A stretch of 48,492 nt of DNA from Treponema sp. (GTDB taxonomy: Bacteria; Spirochaetota; Spirochaetia; Treponematales; Treponemataceae): contig JAILEY010000036.1 in NCBI GenBank assembly GCA_024687165.1, forward strand, positions 1 through 48,492. The letters are read 5' to 3'. The notes under the pieces are model-generated. The model was not told the DNA's origin. It worked only from the letters and a program-made list of their open reading frames with translations, and did not search any database. Below, piece after piece: positions 26,690-33,261 of this stretch; position 1 is the stretch's first letter, and each line of letters starts with the position of its first letter. The position numbers and the translations under genes were made by a program.

Positions 26690-27166
26690 TTACTTGAGTA
26701 CGCTGAATGCAAGGCCTACGAAAAATCCCAGAAAACATCCAACGATAACTTCCGATGGTGTATGTCCCTGCACTTCCTTTATTGGTTTATAGTCGACAAT
26801 TTCTTTTTCACTGAGAGTCTTGCCTATTTTATTGAGTTCTGTTGCCTGAATCCCGTTTGCCCTTCTTACTCCAAGTGCATCTCTGATTGTTACAAAAAAG
26901 AATGCGAGTGAAAGCATAAACACATCGCTGTGAAATCCGGAATTAAAGCCGATTGTTGTACTCAATGCTGAAACAAGTGCTGAATGGCTTGATGGCATGC
27001 TTCCTGTGCGCCATATCAAAAGCTCAAACAACTCTTTTAAACTATGAATTTTACCTGAAAACAGCTTTATGCATGTCTTTACAAATTGTGCACTCAGCCA
27101 GCTGAAAACACAGCCCTGTAATACCGGATGAGAAAAGAAAAGATAAAGTTGAGTTTTAAAATCCAT
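26690..27166 (-). CDS. Divergent PAP2-family (DUF212) membrane protein
   Basis: 158 residues matching the DUF212/divergent PAP2 family. The phosphatase-like motif is RTGSMPSSHSALVSAL, followed by FVTIRDALGVRRANGIQA and, at the end, VQGHTPSEVIVGCFLGFFVG. Such proteins resemble lipid phosphatases but their activity is mostly unknown. It is the first gene of the rnf-type operon. No Shine-Dalgarno is visible, and an extended -10 box lies only 7 nt before the ATG, so the mRNA may be leaderless. Confidence 0.88.
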   Translation of the reverse strand: MDFKTQLYLFFSHPVLQGCVFSWLSAQFVKTCIKLFSGKIHSLKELFELLIWRTGSMPSSHSALVSALSTTIGFNSGFHSDVFMLSLAFFFVTIRDALGVRRANGIQATELNKIGKTLSEKEIVDYKPIKEVQGHTPSEVIVGCFLGFFVGLAFSVLK

Positions 27167-27173
27167 AGGCGAA

Positions 27174-27182
27174 ATTATAGCA
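27174..27182 (-). promoter_or_regulatory. Extended -10 promoter of the rnf-type operon
   Basis: On the minus strand TGCTATAAT (27174-27182) is an extended -10. The ATG at 27166 starts 7 nt later, so transcription would start on or beside the start codon. No good -35 is seen. Confidence 0.6.
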
Positions 27183-27200
27183 TATCAGCAATATTTATTC

Positions 27201-27206
27201 TATAAT
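27201..27206 (+). promoter_or_regulatory. -10 box of the RluA-type gene (leaderless start)
   Basis: TATAAT, then 6 nt, then the ATG at 27213, so the A of ATG is the expected +1. No -35 consensus and no Shine-Dalgarno is seen. Confidence 0.5.
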
Positions 27207-27212
27207 CTGCAT

Positions 27213-28127
27213 ATGGATTTTACTTTTTTTGATGTTTCTGAAGATGATGCGGATCGAAGACTTGATAAAGTCTTAAAATGTATTCTTGAGTCACATAATG
27301 CAAGGGATACGAATGTTTTTAGTCTTGTAAGAAAAAATCTTGTTAAACTGAATGGAAAAAAGACAAAAGCAGAAGTTCACGTAAAATCCGGAGATCGCCT
27401 TGAAGTTGCATCTTTCCTGCTTGGTGAAAAAAAAGAAATTGAAAAATCAAAGAAAAATGCTGATGTTCCAGAACTTAACATTGTATTTGAAAATGAACAT
27501 CTTTTAATCATCAATAAACTGGCGGGGCTTAACGTTCAGCCTTCAAAAGAAAACAGCGAATGTCTTTCGTCATATGTTGAATCCTATTATGCATCAAAGA
27601 ATGAAAAAAAATCCCTCTCTTTTACTCCCGGACCTCTTCACAGAATAGACAGATTTACGCGAGGCCTGGTCTGTTTTTCAATGAGTCTTAAGGGTGCCAG
27701 ATGGTTTTCTGAAAATCTTGCAGAACACAAAATTAAAAAAACTTACCGCGGTGTTATGGAAGGTCATTTTGGCGAAATCGGGAAAAAGGAACATTTTGAA
27801 GATCTTATAGACGATTCAAATGAATATCATCAGACTGACGGATTTCATACTGTAAAAGCAGGAACTGAAAAAGGAAAAAATGCTTCAACTTTTGTTACGC
27901 CTGTTGAATATAAAATCATAAAAGAAACTGAAGTTACTGTGGCGGAATTTGAAATTGAAACTGGCCGTAAGCATCAGATCAGGGCTCAGTGTGCACTTCA
28001 CGGACATCCTCTTTATGCGGATAAAGCCTATGGAAGTTCATATAGCGGTAATTTTGATTTGTGTGCATTCCGTCTGGAATTTCCTGAAAATGATCTTGGA
28101 ATACCTACTGTTGTTTTATTGGACTAG
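27213..28127 (+). CDS. RluA/RluD-family pseudouridine synthase
   Basis: 304 residues. An N-terminal S4-like RNA-binding domain (DDADRRLDKVLKCIL...VKLNGKKTKAEVHVKSGDRLEV) is followed by the synthase domain with LLIINKLAGLNVQPS and the catalytic motif HRIDRFTRGL (Asp146), variant of HRLDxxTSG. The nucleotide-binding segment is TGRKHQIRAQCALHGHPLYADKAYG. It isomerises uridines in rRNA or tRNA; the exact target (RluC, RluD or TruC type) cannot be decided. The Thr-Arg-Gly in place of Thr-Ser-Gly is slightly unusual. Confidence 0.9.
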   Translation: MDFTFFDVSEDDADRRLDKVLKCILESHNARDTNVFSLVRKNLVKLNGKKTKAEVHVKSGDRLEVASFLLGEKKEIEKSKKNADVPELNIVFENEHLLIINKLAGLNVQPSKENSECLSSYVESYYASKNEKKSLSFTPGPLHRIDRFTRGLVCFSMSLKGARWFSENLAEHKIKKTYRGVMEGHFGEIGKKEHFEDLIDDSNEYHQTDGFHTVKAGTEKGKNASTFVTPVEYKIIKETEVTVAEFEIETGRKHQIRAQCALHGHPLYADKAYGSSYSGNFDLCAFRLEFPENDLGIPTVVLLD

Positions 28128-28139
28128 TTGGGGTATAAT
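28111..28139 (+). promoter_or_regulatory. Promoter of the P-loop/Asp23 gene (leaderless)
   Basis: TTGTTT (28111-28116), exactly 17 bp, TATAAT (28134-28139), 6 nt, ATG at 28146. The box lies at the end of the preceding gene and just beyond. Confidence 0.65.
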
Positions 28140-28145
28140 TCACGC

Positions 28146-29009
28146 ATGAGTTTTTTTGACAGGTTTTTTAAAAGCGGAATGACAGTATTTGCTCTTGTCG
28201 GTGAAAGTGGAACTGGAAAAAGCTTTCGTGCAAATCTTCTATCTAAAAAATATGGAATTGATGCAATAATCGATGACGGGCTTCTCATTAAAGATGAAAA
28301 AATTCTTGCGGGAAAAACTGCAAAACATGAAAAAACTTATCTTGGAGCAGTTCGAGTTGCTCTTTTTGATGACAAGCAGCATAGAGATGATGTTGCCCGC
28401 GCCTTTGAGAAAAATAAAATCAGAAAGCTTCTTATTATTGGAACCAGTGAAAAGATGGTAAACAAAATTTCTGCACGCCTTCAGATTCCGGCTCCTGATA
28501 AGATTATAAAAATTGAAGATATTGCCAACAGAGACGAAATTGAAAAGGCAATCAGAAGCAGACAGATTGAAGGAAAGCATGTAATTCCAGTGCCTTCAAT
28601 CGAAGTAAAAAGAAATTATTCAAGAATTTTTAATCGTTCCATTCGTGAGCTTATTACAAAAGGCAAATTCAAGCTTTTTAAAAAAGAAGCAACGATGTCT
28701 GAAAAATCTGTTGTAACTCCTGAGTTCAGTAAAAAAGGAAGAATTGAAATTTCAGAAGCGGCACTCAGTCAGATGGCAATGCATTGTGTAAGTGAATTCT
28801 CGGCTGAAATCAGAATCAGAAAGCTGAGTATTAAGGCGACACACCGCGGTTACAGACTGATTCTTACAATCGATGTACCATTTGGAAAACAGCTTACCGG
28901 CGAAATTCACAGGCTTCAGACTTATATTATTGAAAGCATTGAGCGTTATACGGGAATCCTGATTGAAGAAGTAAGCATAATAATTGACAAGATTACACTG
29001 AATAAATAA
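28146..29009 (+). CDS. P-loop NTPase fused to an Asp23/Gls24-like domain
   Basis: 287 residues. The N-terminal half has a Walker A GESGTGKS at 19-26, followed by an acidic/basic alpha-beta region without a clear Walker B that I can name (candidates are IIDDG or KLLIIG). The C-terminal ~85 residues (GRIEISEAALSQMA ... LTIDVPFGKQLTGEIHRLQTYIIESIERYTGILIEEVSIIID) match the Asp23/DUF322 pattern of alkaline-shock proteins. The ATG at 28146 is used; an in-frame TTG at 28128 overlaps the promoter. Function is unknown; the fusion suggests a nucleotide-dependent envelope or stress role. It is followed closely by pcnB. Confidence 0.7.
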   Translation: MSFFDRFFKSGMTVFALVGESGTGKSFRANLLSKKYGIDAIIDDGLLIKDEKILAGKTAKHEKTYLGAVRVALFDDKQHRDDVARAFEKNKIRKLLIIGTSEKMVNKISARLQIPAPDKIIKIEDIANRDEIEKAIRSRQIEGKHVIPVPSIEVKRNYSRIFNRSIRELITKGKFKLFKKEATMSEKSVVTPEFSKKGRIEISEAALSQMAMHCVSEFSAEIRIRKLSIKATHRGYRLILTIDVPFGKQLTGEIHRLQTYIIESIERYTGILIEEVSIIIDKITLNK

Positions 29010-29012
29010 AAT
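28984..29012 (+). promoter_or_regulatory. pcnB promoter
   Basis: TTGACA (28984-28989), 17 bp, TAAAAT (29007-29012), overlapping the stop codon of the P-loop/Asp23 gene. The GTG start at 29022 is 9 nt beyond the -10, so the leader is 0-3 nt. Confidence 0.6.
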
Positions 29013-29021
29013 CATTGCATT

Positions 29022-30122
29022 GTGTTAATCAGATACTCTACGGATGAAAAAGGCCGCCCTGTTGAAAAAGCGGTAATATATACAAAAAAAGAACATAACA
29101 TTTCTTTGAGTTGCATTGATTCAGATGCGATTTTTATTATTGACTGCCTTAAAAAAAATGGTTTTGAAGCATATATTGTAGGCGGTGCTGTCCGTGATCT
29201 GATTGTTGGTCGAACTCCAAAAGATTTTGACATTGTTACAGACGCAACTCCAAGCAGAATAAAAAAGATTTTCAGAAATTCCAGAATAATCGGGAAAAGG
29301 TTTCGCCTTGTTCATGTTTTTTTCGGACAGAAAATTTTTGAAGTAAGTACGTTCCGCTCAACATGTGATGGTTCAGTCGGAAATGCATTCGGAACTATTG
29401 ATGAAGATGTAATGAGACGCGATTTTACCCTCAATGCACTTTATTACGATCCGTTAAAAGAACAGGTTATCGATTATGTCGGCGGAGTTAATGATATTAA
29501 AAAAGGAGTTATAACTCCTGTAATTCCTCTTGAACGCATTTTTATTGAAGATCCTGTGCGCATGCTTCGTGCTGTTAAATACAGTGTAACAACAGGCTGC
29601 AAGCTTCCTCGCAAACTTAAGAAAAAGATCTGCAATTCGGCTCCATTGCTTTCACCTGTCAGCCCTTCCCGATTGACTGAAGAACTATTAAAGATTATAA
29701 ACAGCAGCCGATCTAATGAAATTGTTTCCAGGGCACTTGATACAGACCTTTATGTTTACCTCCAGCCGGCCGCAACAAATCTTATGCTTGAAAATAAAAA
29801 ATTTGCAGCTGATTATCTTTCAAGCCTTAAGGAACTTGATGAATTTGTAAAGAATAATCATGACGCTCGTCTTGGTGAAAAACTGTTTTTTATTCTGAAG
29901 GATTTTGTAAAGACACTCACCGACTGGAAACTTGAAGCAGAATCTCAGTCTCCTGCTGCAGAATTATATAAGCGCACCTGGACAATCTGCCGTAACTTTA
30001 TTCTTCCGATTAATCCGCAGAGAACAGAGCTTGATTATGCCGTTAGAAAAATTCTTCTTTCACTTGGGATTAAAGTTAAGCCAAAAAAAACAAGAAAGCT
30101 TTATCCTGCTGAAAAAGAATGA
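29022..30122 (+). CDS. pcnB: Poly(A) polymerase / tRNA nucleotidyltransferase family protein
   Basis: 366 residues of the class II nucleotidyltransferase (PcnB/CCA) family. Key motifs: GGAVRDLIVGRTPKDFDIVTDATP with catalytic aspartates near residues 66-68, KRFRLVHVFF, RRDFTLNALYYDP, and EDPVRMLRAVKYS. The style (GKRFRLVHV, AVKYS) resembles bacterial PcnB rather than a CCA enzyme. It lacks the long basic C-terminal tail of E. coli PAP I, ending at a short KKTRK tail. The start is a GTG with no Shine-Dalgarno; N-terminal LIRYSTDEKGRPVEKAVIY looks native. PcnB versus CCA function is not certain. Confidence 0.82.
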   Translation: MLIRYSTDEKGRPVEKAVIYTKKEHNISLSCIDSDAIFIIDCLKKNGFEAYIVGGAVRDLIVGRTPKDFDIVTDATPSRIKKIFRNSRIIGKRFRLVHVFFGQKIFEVSTFRSTCDGSVGNAFGTIDEDVMRRDFTLNALYYDPLKEQVIDYVGGVNDIKKGVITPVIPLERIFIEDPVRMLRAVKYSVTTGCKLPRKLKKKICNSAPLLSPVSPSRLTEELLKIINSSRSNEIVSRALDTDLYVYLQPAATNLMLENKKFAADYLSSLKELDEFVKNNHDARLGEKLFFILKDFVKTLTDWKLEAESQSPAAELYKRTWTICRNFILPINPQRTELDYAVRKILLSLGIKVKPKKTRKLYPAEKE

Positions 30123-30145
30123 TGTAAAAATCGGAAGTATCTTAA

Positions 30146-30171
30146 AAATCTGAATCAGATTTGTTTTGATT
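30146..30171 (+). terminator. Weak candidate terminator after pcnB
   Basis: Palindrome AAATCTGA-A-TCAGATTT (30146-30162) followed by a T-rich stretch. The stem is AT-rich and the loop tight, and the T-rich part overlaps the next promoter's -35. Confidence 0.35.
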
Positions 30172-30194
30172 TTTTTATAATTATCTTTTATAAT
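30166..30194 (+). promoter_or_regulatory. Promoter of the Na+ symporter gene
   Basis: TTGATT (30166-30171), 17 bp, TATAAT (30189-30194), then 8 nt and the ATG at 30203. No Shine-Dalgarno lies between, so this is another near-leaderless arrangement. Confidence 0.65.
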
Positions 30195-30202
30195 TTTCGC
30201 TT

Positions 30203-31588
30203 ATGGAAAATTCAACAAATTCAAAGAGAGGAATTTTTTCGGGATCTGTAGGGTTCGTTCTTGCTGCAGCCGGAAGTGCTGTTGGTCTTGGAAACATCTG
30301 GCGATTTCCGTATCTTGCTGCAAAAAACGGTGGCGGTCTTTTCCTTCTCTGCTACATTATTCTTGTTTTTACTTTTGGTTTTGCACTTTTGACTTCAGAA
30401 GTTGCAATTGGTCGTAAGACTCGTCAGGGGCCTCTTACAGCATATTCTAAGATGCATCCTAAATTTGGTTTCCTTGGTGTTCTTGCATGTGTCGTACCGA
30501 TAATCATCATTCCGTATTATTGTGCAATCGGCGGATGGGTTTTGAAATATCTTTGTGTATTTATTACCGGTCATGGATCAGCTGCTGCTCAGGACAAATA
30601 TTTTACAGGTTTCATAACAAGTCAGTGGTCACCGATTATTTACATGCTTGTGTTCCTTGCGTTGTGTGCTGTAGTAGTTTATCTTGGCGTTGATAAGGGA
30701 ATTGAAAAATCTTCAAAAATCCTTATGCCTATTCTTTTCCTCATTGTTCTTGGAATTTCAATTTTTGCACTCACTGTAAAAAAAGGTGATACTACTGGAA
30801 TTGACGGACTTAAGGTTTATGTTACTCCTGATTTTTCAAAGGTAACTCCAAAGGGTCTTTTCTCTACAATCATGGATGCTGTTGGTCAGCTTTTCTATTC
30901 AATCAGTGTTGCCATGGGAATTATGATTGCATACGGCTCTTATGTTCCAAAAGAATCTGATATTTCAAAATCAATTTTTCAGATCGAACTTTTTGACACA
31001 CTTGTTGCAATGCTCGCAGGTATGATGATTATTCCTGCAGTTTATGTATTCAGTGGTGTTGAAGGAATGAATGCAGGTCCTGGACTTATTTTCGTTTCCC
31101 TTCCAAAGATTTTCCTTGAAATGGGAAAGGTTGGTCCTGTAATTGCAATTTTTTTCTTTGTGCTTGTTTCATTTGCCGCAATCACTTCTGCAGTTTCGAT
31201 TATGGAAGCAATAGTTTCAAGTATTTGTGATAAGTTCCATGTTTCAAGAAGGCGCGGCACAACAATTACAACTGTTTATGCTGCTGTAGTCGGAATTTTG
31301 ATTTGTCTTGGATACAATGTTCTTTACTTTGACTTTAAGCTTCCAAACGGAACTGTAGGTCAGCTTCTTGATATTTTTGATTATGCAAGTAACAACGTCC
31401 TCATGCCTATTGTTGCAATCTGTACATGTATCTTGATCGGCTGGGTTCTTAAGTGTAACAGCATTATTGATGAAATTAAAATCGGAGCTGAAAAAGTTCA
31501 CAGACAGACTCTTTATGTCATCATGACAAAATTTGTTGTACCTGTAATTCTTACGCTTCTTTTGATTGAGGCATTTATAAGATTCTAA
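30203..31588 (+). CDS. Neurotransmitter:sodium symporter (NSS) family transporter
   Basis: 461 residues with about eleven to twelve helices. The first-helix signature GFVLAAAGSAVGLGNIWRFPYL, which holds Na+ and substrate sites, is intact, followed by KNGGGLFLLCYI and EVAIGRKTRQGPLTAYSKM. Bacterial members such as LeuT, MhsT and TnaT import amino acids with Na+. Given the adjacent trp locus, a tryptophan or aromatic amino acid substrate is attractive but unproven. A strong terminator follows, separating it from trpE. Confidence 0.93.
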   Translation: MENSTNSKRGIFSGSVGFVLAAAGSAVGLGNIWRFPYLAAKNGGGLFLLCYIILVFTFGFALLTSEVAIGRKTRQGPLTAYSKMHPKFGFLGVLACVVPIIIIPYYCAIGGWVLKYLCVFITGHGSAAAQDKYFTGFITSQWSPIIYMLVFLALCAVVVYLGVDKGIEKSSKILMPILFLIVLGISIFALTVKKGDTTGIDGLKVYVTPDFSKVTPKGLFSTIMDAVGQLFYSISVAMGIMIAYGSYVPKESDISKSIFQIELFDTLVAMLAGMMIIPAVYVFSGVEGMNAGPGLIFVSLPKIFLEMGKVGPVIAIFFFVLVSFAAITSAVSIMEAIVSSICDKFHVSRRRGTTITTVYAAVVGILICLGYNVLYFDFKLPNGTVGQLLDIFDYASNNVLMPIVAICTCILIGWVLKCNSIIDEIKIGAEKVHRQTLYVIMTKFVVPVILTLLLIEAFIRF

Positions 31589-31611
31589 AAATTTTTATGT
31601 GAAATCAAGAC

Positions 31612-31672
31612 GGTGAAAAGTTTTGTCTTAAATTTGAGATGATTCTTTTCACCATTTTTTTTATTTTTTTTG
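31612..31672 (+). terminator. Terminator after the NSS symporter
   Basis: Nine-base arms GGTGAAAAG (31612-31620) and CTTTTCACC (31645-31653) followed by two long T-runs. It closes the 27.2-31.6 kb block just before the trpE promoter. Confidence 0.75.
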
Positions 31673-31673
31673 T

Positions 31674-31729
31674 TGATTCTATTGACAGAAACTGTTTCTA
31701 TGTATAGAATGTTACTATAAAGAGAAACA
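31674..31729 (+). promoter_or_regulatory. trpE promoter/operator (copy 1)
   Basis: TTGACA (31682-31687), 17 bp, TAGAAT (31705-31710). The spacer begins with a perfect palindrome AGAAAC-T-GTTTCT (31687-31699), and an AGAAACA half-site follows at 31723-31729. The 47 bp at 31674-31720 are identical to 35182-35228 upstream of trpGD, indicating common regulation of both transcripts. Confidence 0.8.
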
Positions 31730-31747
31730 TATTTTCGGAGTAACAAA

Positions 31748-33211
31748 ATGAATAAAAGAACTGACAGCATTTACATTTCACTTCCCTGCGACAGATATAC
31801 ACCATTTTCTCTTGCGAAAAAAATCGGAGCAAAAGCAATTCTTGAAAGCGCAAGATTTAATATGGGCAAAGAAAGATATTCGGTGCTTATGGCAGAAGAA
31901 GCATTTCATATACTTCAGGATGATGAAGGCATTGTATTTTTGATTGACGGGCGACGCGTACCTTTTACTGCACAGACTGCCGGTTTAAGTGATGATGAGA
32001 TGATTGCTCCAGGCTCAAGTGTTAAGCATGAAGTTGATATACTTGATGCCCTTCTTTATGTTGCTCAGGAAAATGACGTTCCCGTAAAAGATATTCCGGT
32101 TCCTGCAAGTGGTGTAGGATATCTCAGTTATGAATTCTGTGCTCGTTGTGACACAATTCATATGGCTCCTCAAAAGGATGAACTTAAAATTCCTGAAAGT
32201 GAATTTGTAGCAGGTCATCTTTATATTGTGTTTGATCATTTTACAGAAACTCTTCATGTATTTGCATTTAACTACAATGAGCATCAGATTGATTTGAAGA
32301 AGTGTGTTGAAAATCTTAAGAATAGATTGAATGATCTTGATTTTTCGTATCTTTCAGCTCCAGAAGAAGCAAAGCCATGCCGTGTAATTACAGATCTTGA
32401 AGTAAGCGAAAAAGAATACAAAGAAAAAGTTGTTGCCCTTAAAAAAGAAATTGTTGCGGGAAATATTTTTCAGGCTGTTCCAAGCAGACGTCTTCAGATT
32501 GAAAATGAAAACAGCGCAATGGAAATTTACAGGAGACTTCGCTCTGTAAACCCAAGTCCTTATCTTGTATACATTGATTTTGGTGACAAACAGCTTGTTG
32601 GTTCAAGTCCGGAAAGTCTTGTTCGTGTCAGAGACGGTGTTGCATCAATAAGACCGATTGCAGGAACCAGAAGACGCGGAAAGGATGCTGCAGAAGATGA
32701 AGCTTTAAAGGCAAACCTTCTTGCAGATCCAAAGGAAAAAAGTGAGCACTTAATGCTTGTAGATCTTGCCCGAAATGATCTTGGACGTGTTTGTAAACCG
32801 GGATCCGTTAATGTTACCCGCTACATGGATTGTGAATATTTCAGCCATGTAATGCATCTTGTAAGTGATGTTGAAGGAAAAATAAAAGACGGCTTAAAGC
32901 AGATTCAGGTGCTTCGTTCTGCATTCCCTGCAGGAACTGTCAGCGGATCTCCAAAAATCAGTGCAATAGAAATTTTAAGTCGTCTTGAAAAGATCAAAAG
33001 AAGATTCTATGCAGGATCAATCGGTTATCTTCAGGCAAACGGCGATCTTAATTTCTGCATTGGAATCCGCTGTGCTTTAAAACAGGAATCAACCTGGACT
33101 CTGCAAGCAGGCGGCGGAATTGTATACGATTCAAATCCTGACCGTGAATGGGAGGAAACAAATGAAAAACTTGGAGCTCTTCGTGCAGTTCTTGACGGAA
33201 CAAAAAAGTGA
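31748..33211 (+). CDS. trpE: Anthranilate synthase component I
   Basis: 487 residues. Converts chorismate and ammonia to anthranilate with the TrpG domain of TrpGD. The C-terminal chorismate-binding domain shows RPIAGTRRRG, DPKEKSEHLMLVDLARNDLGRV, SHVMHLVSDVEG, FPAGTVSGSPK, FYAGSIGYL and GGGIVYDSNPDREWEET. An N-terminal LESARF around residue 33 corresponds to the LLES feedback region, so tryptophan inhibition is likely. GGAG precedes the ATG. It is separated from trpGD by an EAL gene. Confidence 0.97.
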   Translation: MNKRTDSIYISLPCDRYTPFSLAKKIGAKAILESARFNMGKERYSVLMAEEAFHILQDDEGIVFLIDGRRVPFTAQTAGLSDDEMIAPGSSVKHEVDILDALLYVAQENDVPVKDIPVPASGVGYLSYEFCARCDTIHMAPQKDELKIPESEFVAGHLYIVFDHFTETLHVFAFNYNEHQIDLKKCVENLKNRLNDLDFSYLSAPEEAKPCRVITDLEVSEKEYKEKVVALKKEIVAGNIFQAVPSRRLQIENENSAMEIYRRLRSVNPSPYLVYIDFGDKQLVGSSPESLVRVRDGVASIRPIAGTRRRGKDAAEDEALKANLLADPKEKSEHLMLVDLARNDLGRVCKPGSVNVTRYMDCEYFSHVMHLVSDVEGKIKDGLKQIQVLRSAFPAGTVSGSPKISAIEILSRLEKIKRRFYAGSIGYLQANGDLNFCIGIRCALKQESTWTLQAGGGIVYDSNPDREWEETNEKLGALRAVLDGTKK

Positions 33212-33246
33212 ACAAAAAAATGATGTTTCCCCAATTAATCAATTTA

Positions 33247-33255
33247 TGGTAGAAT
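33247..33255 (+). promoter_or_regulatory. Extended -10 of the EAL gene (leaderless)
   Basis: TGGTAGAAT (33247-33255), then 6 nt, then ATG at 33262. The expected +1 is the A of the start codon. No Shine-Dalgarno is present. Confidence 0.55.
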
Positions 33256-33261
33256 AGCATC

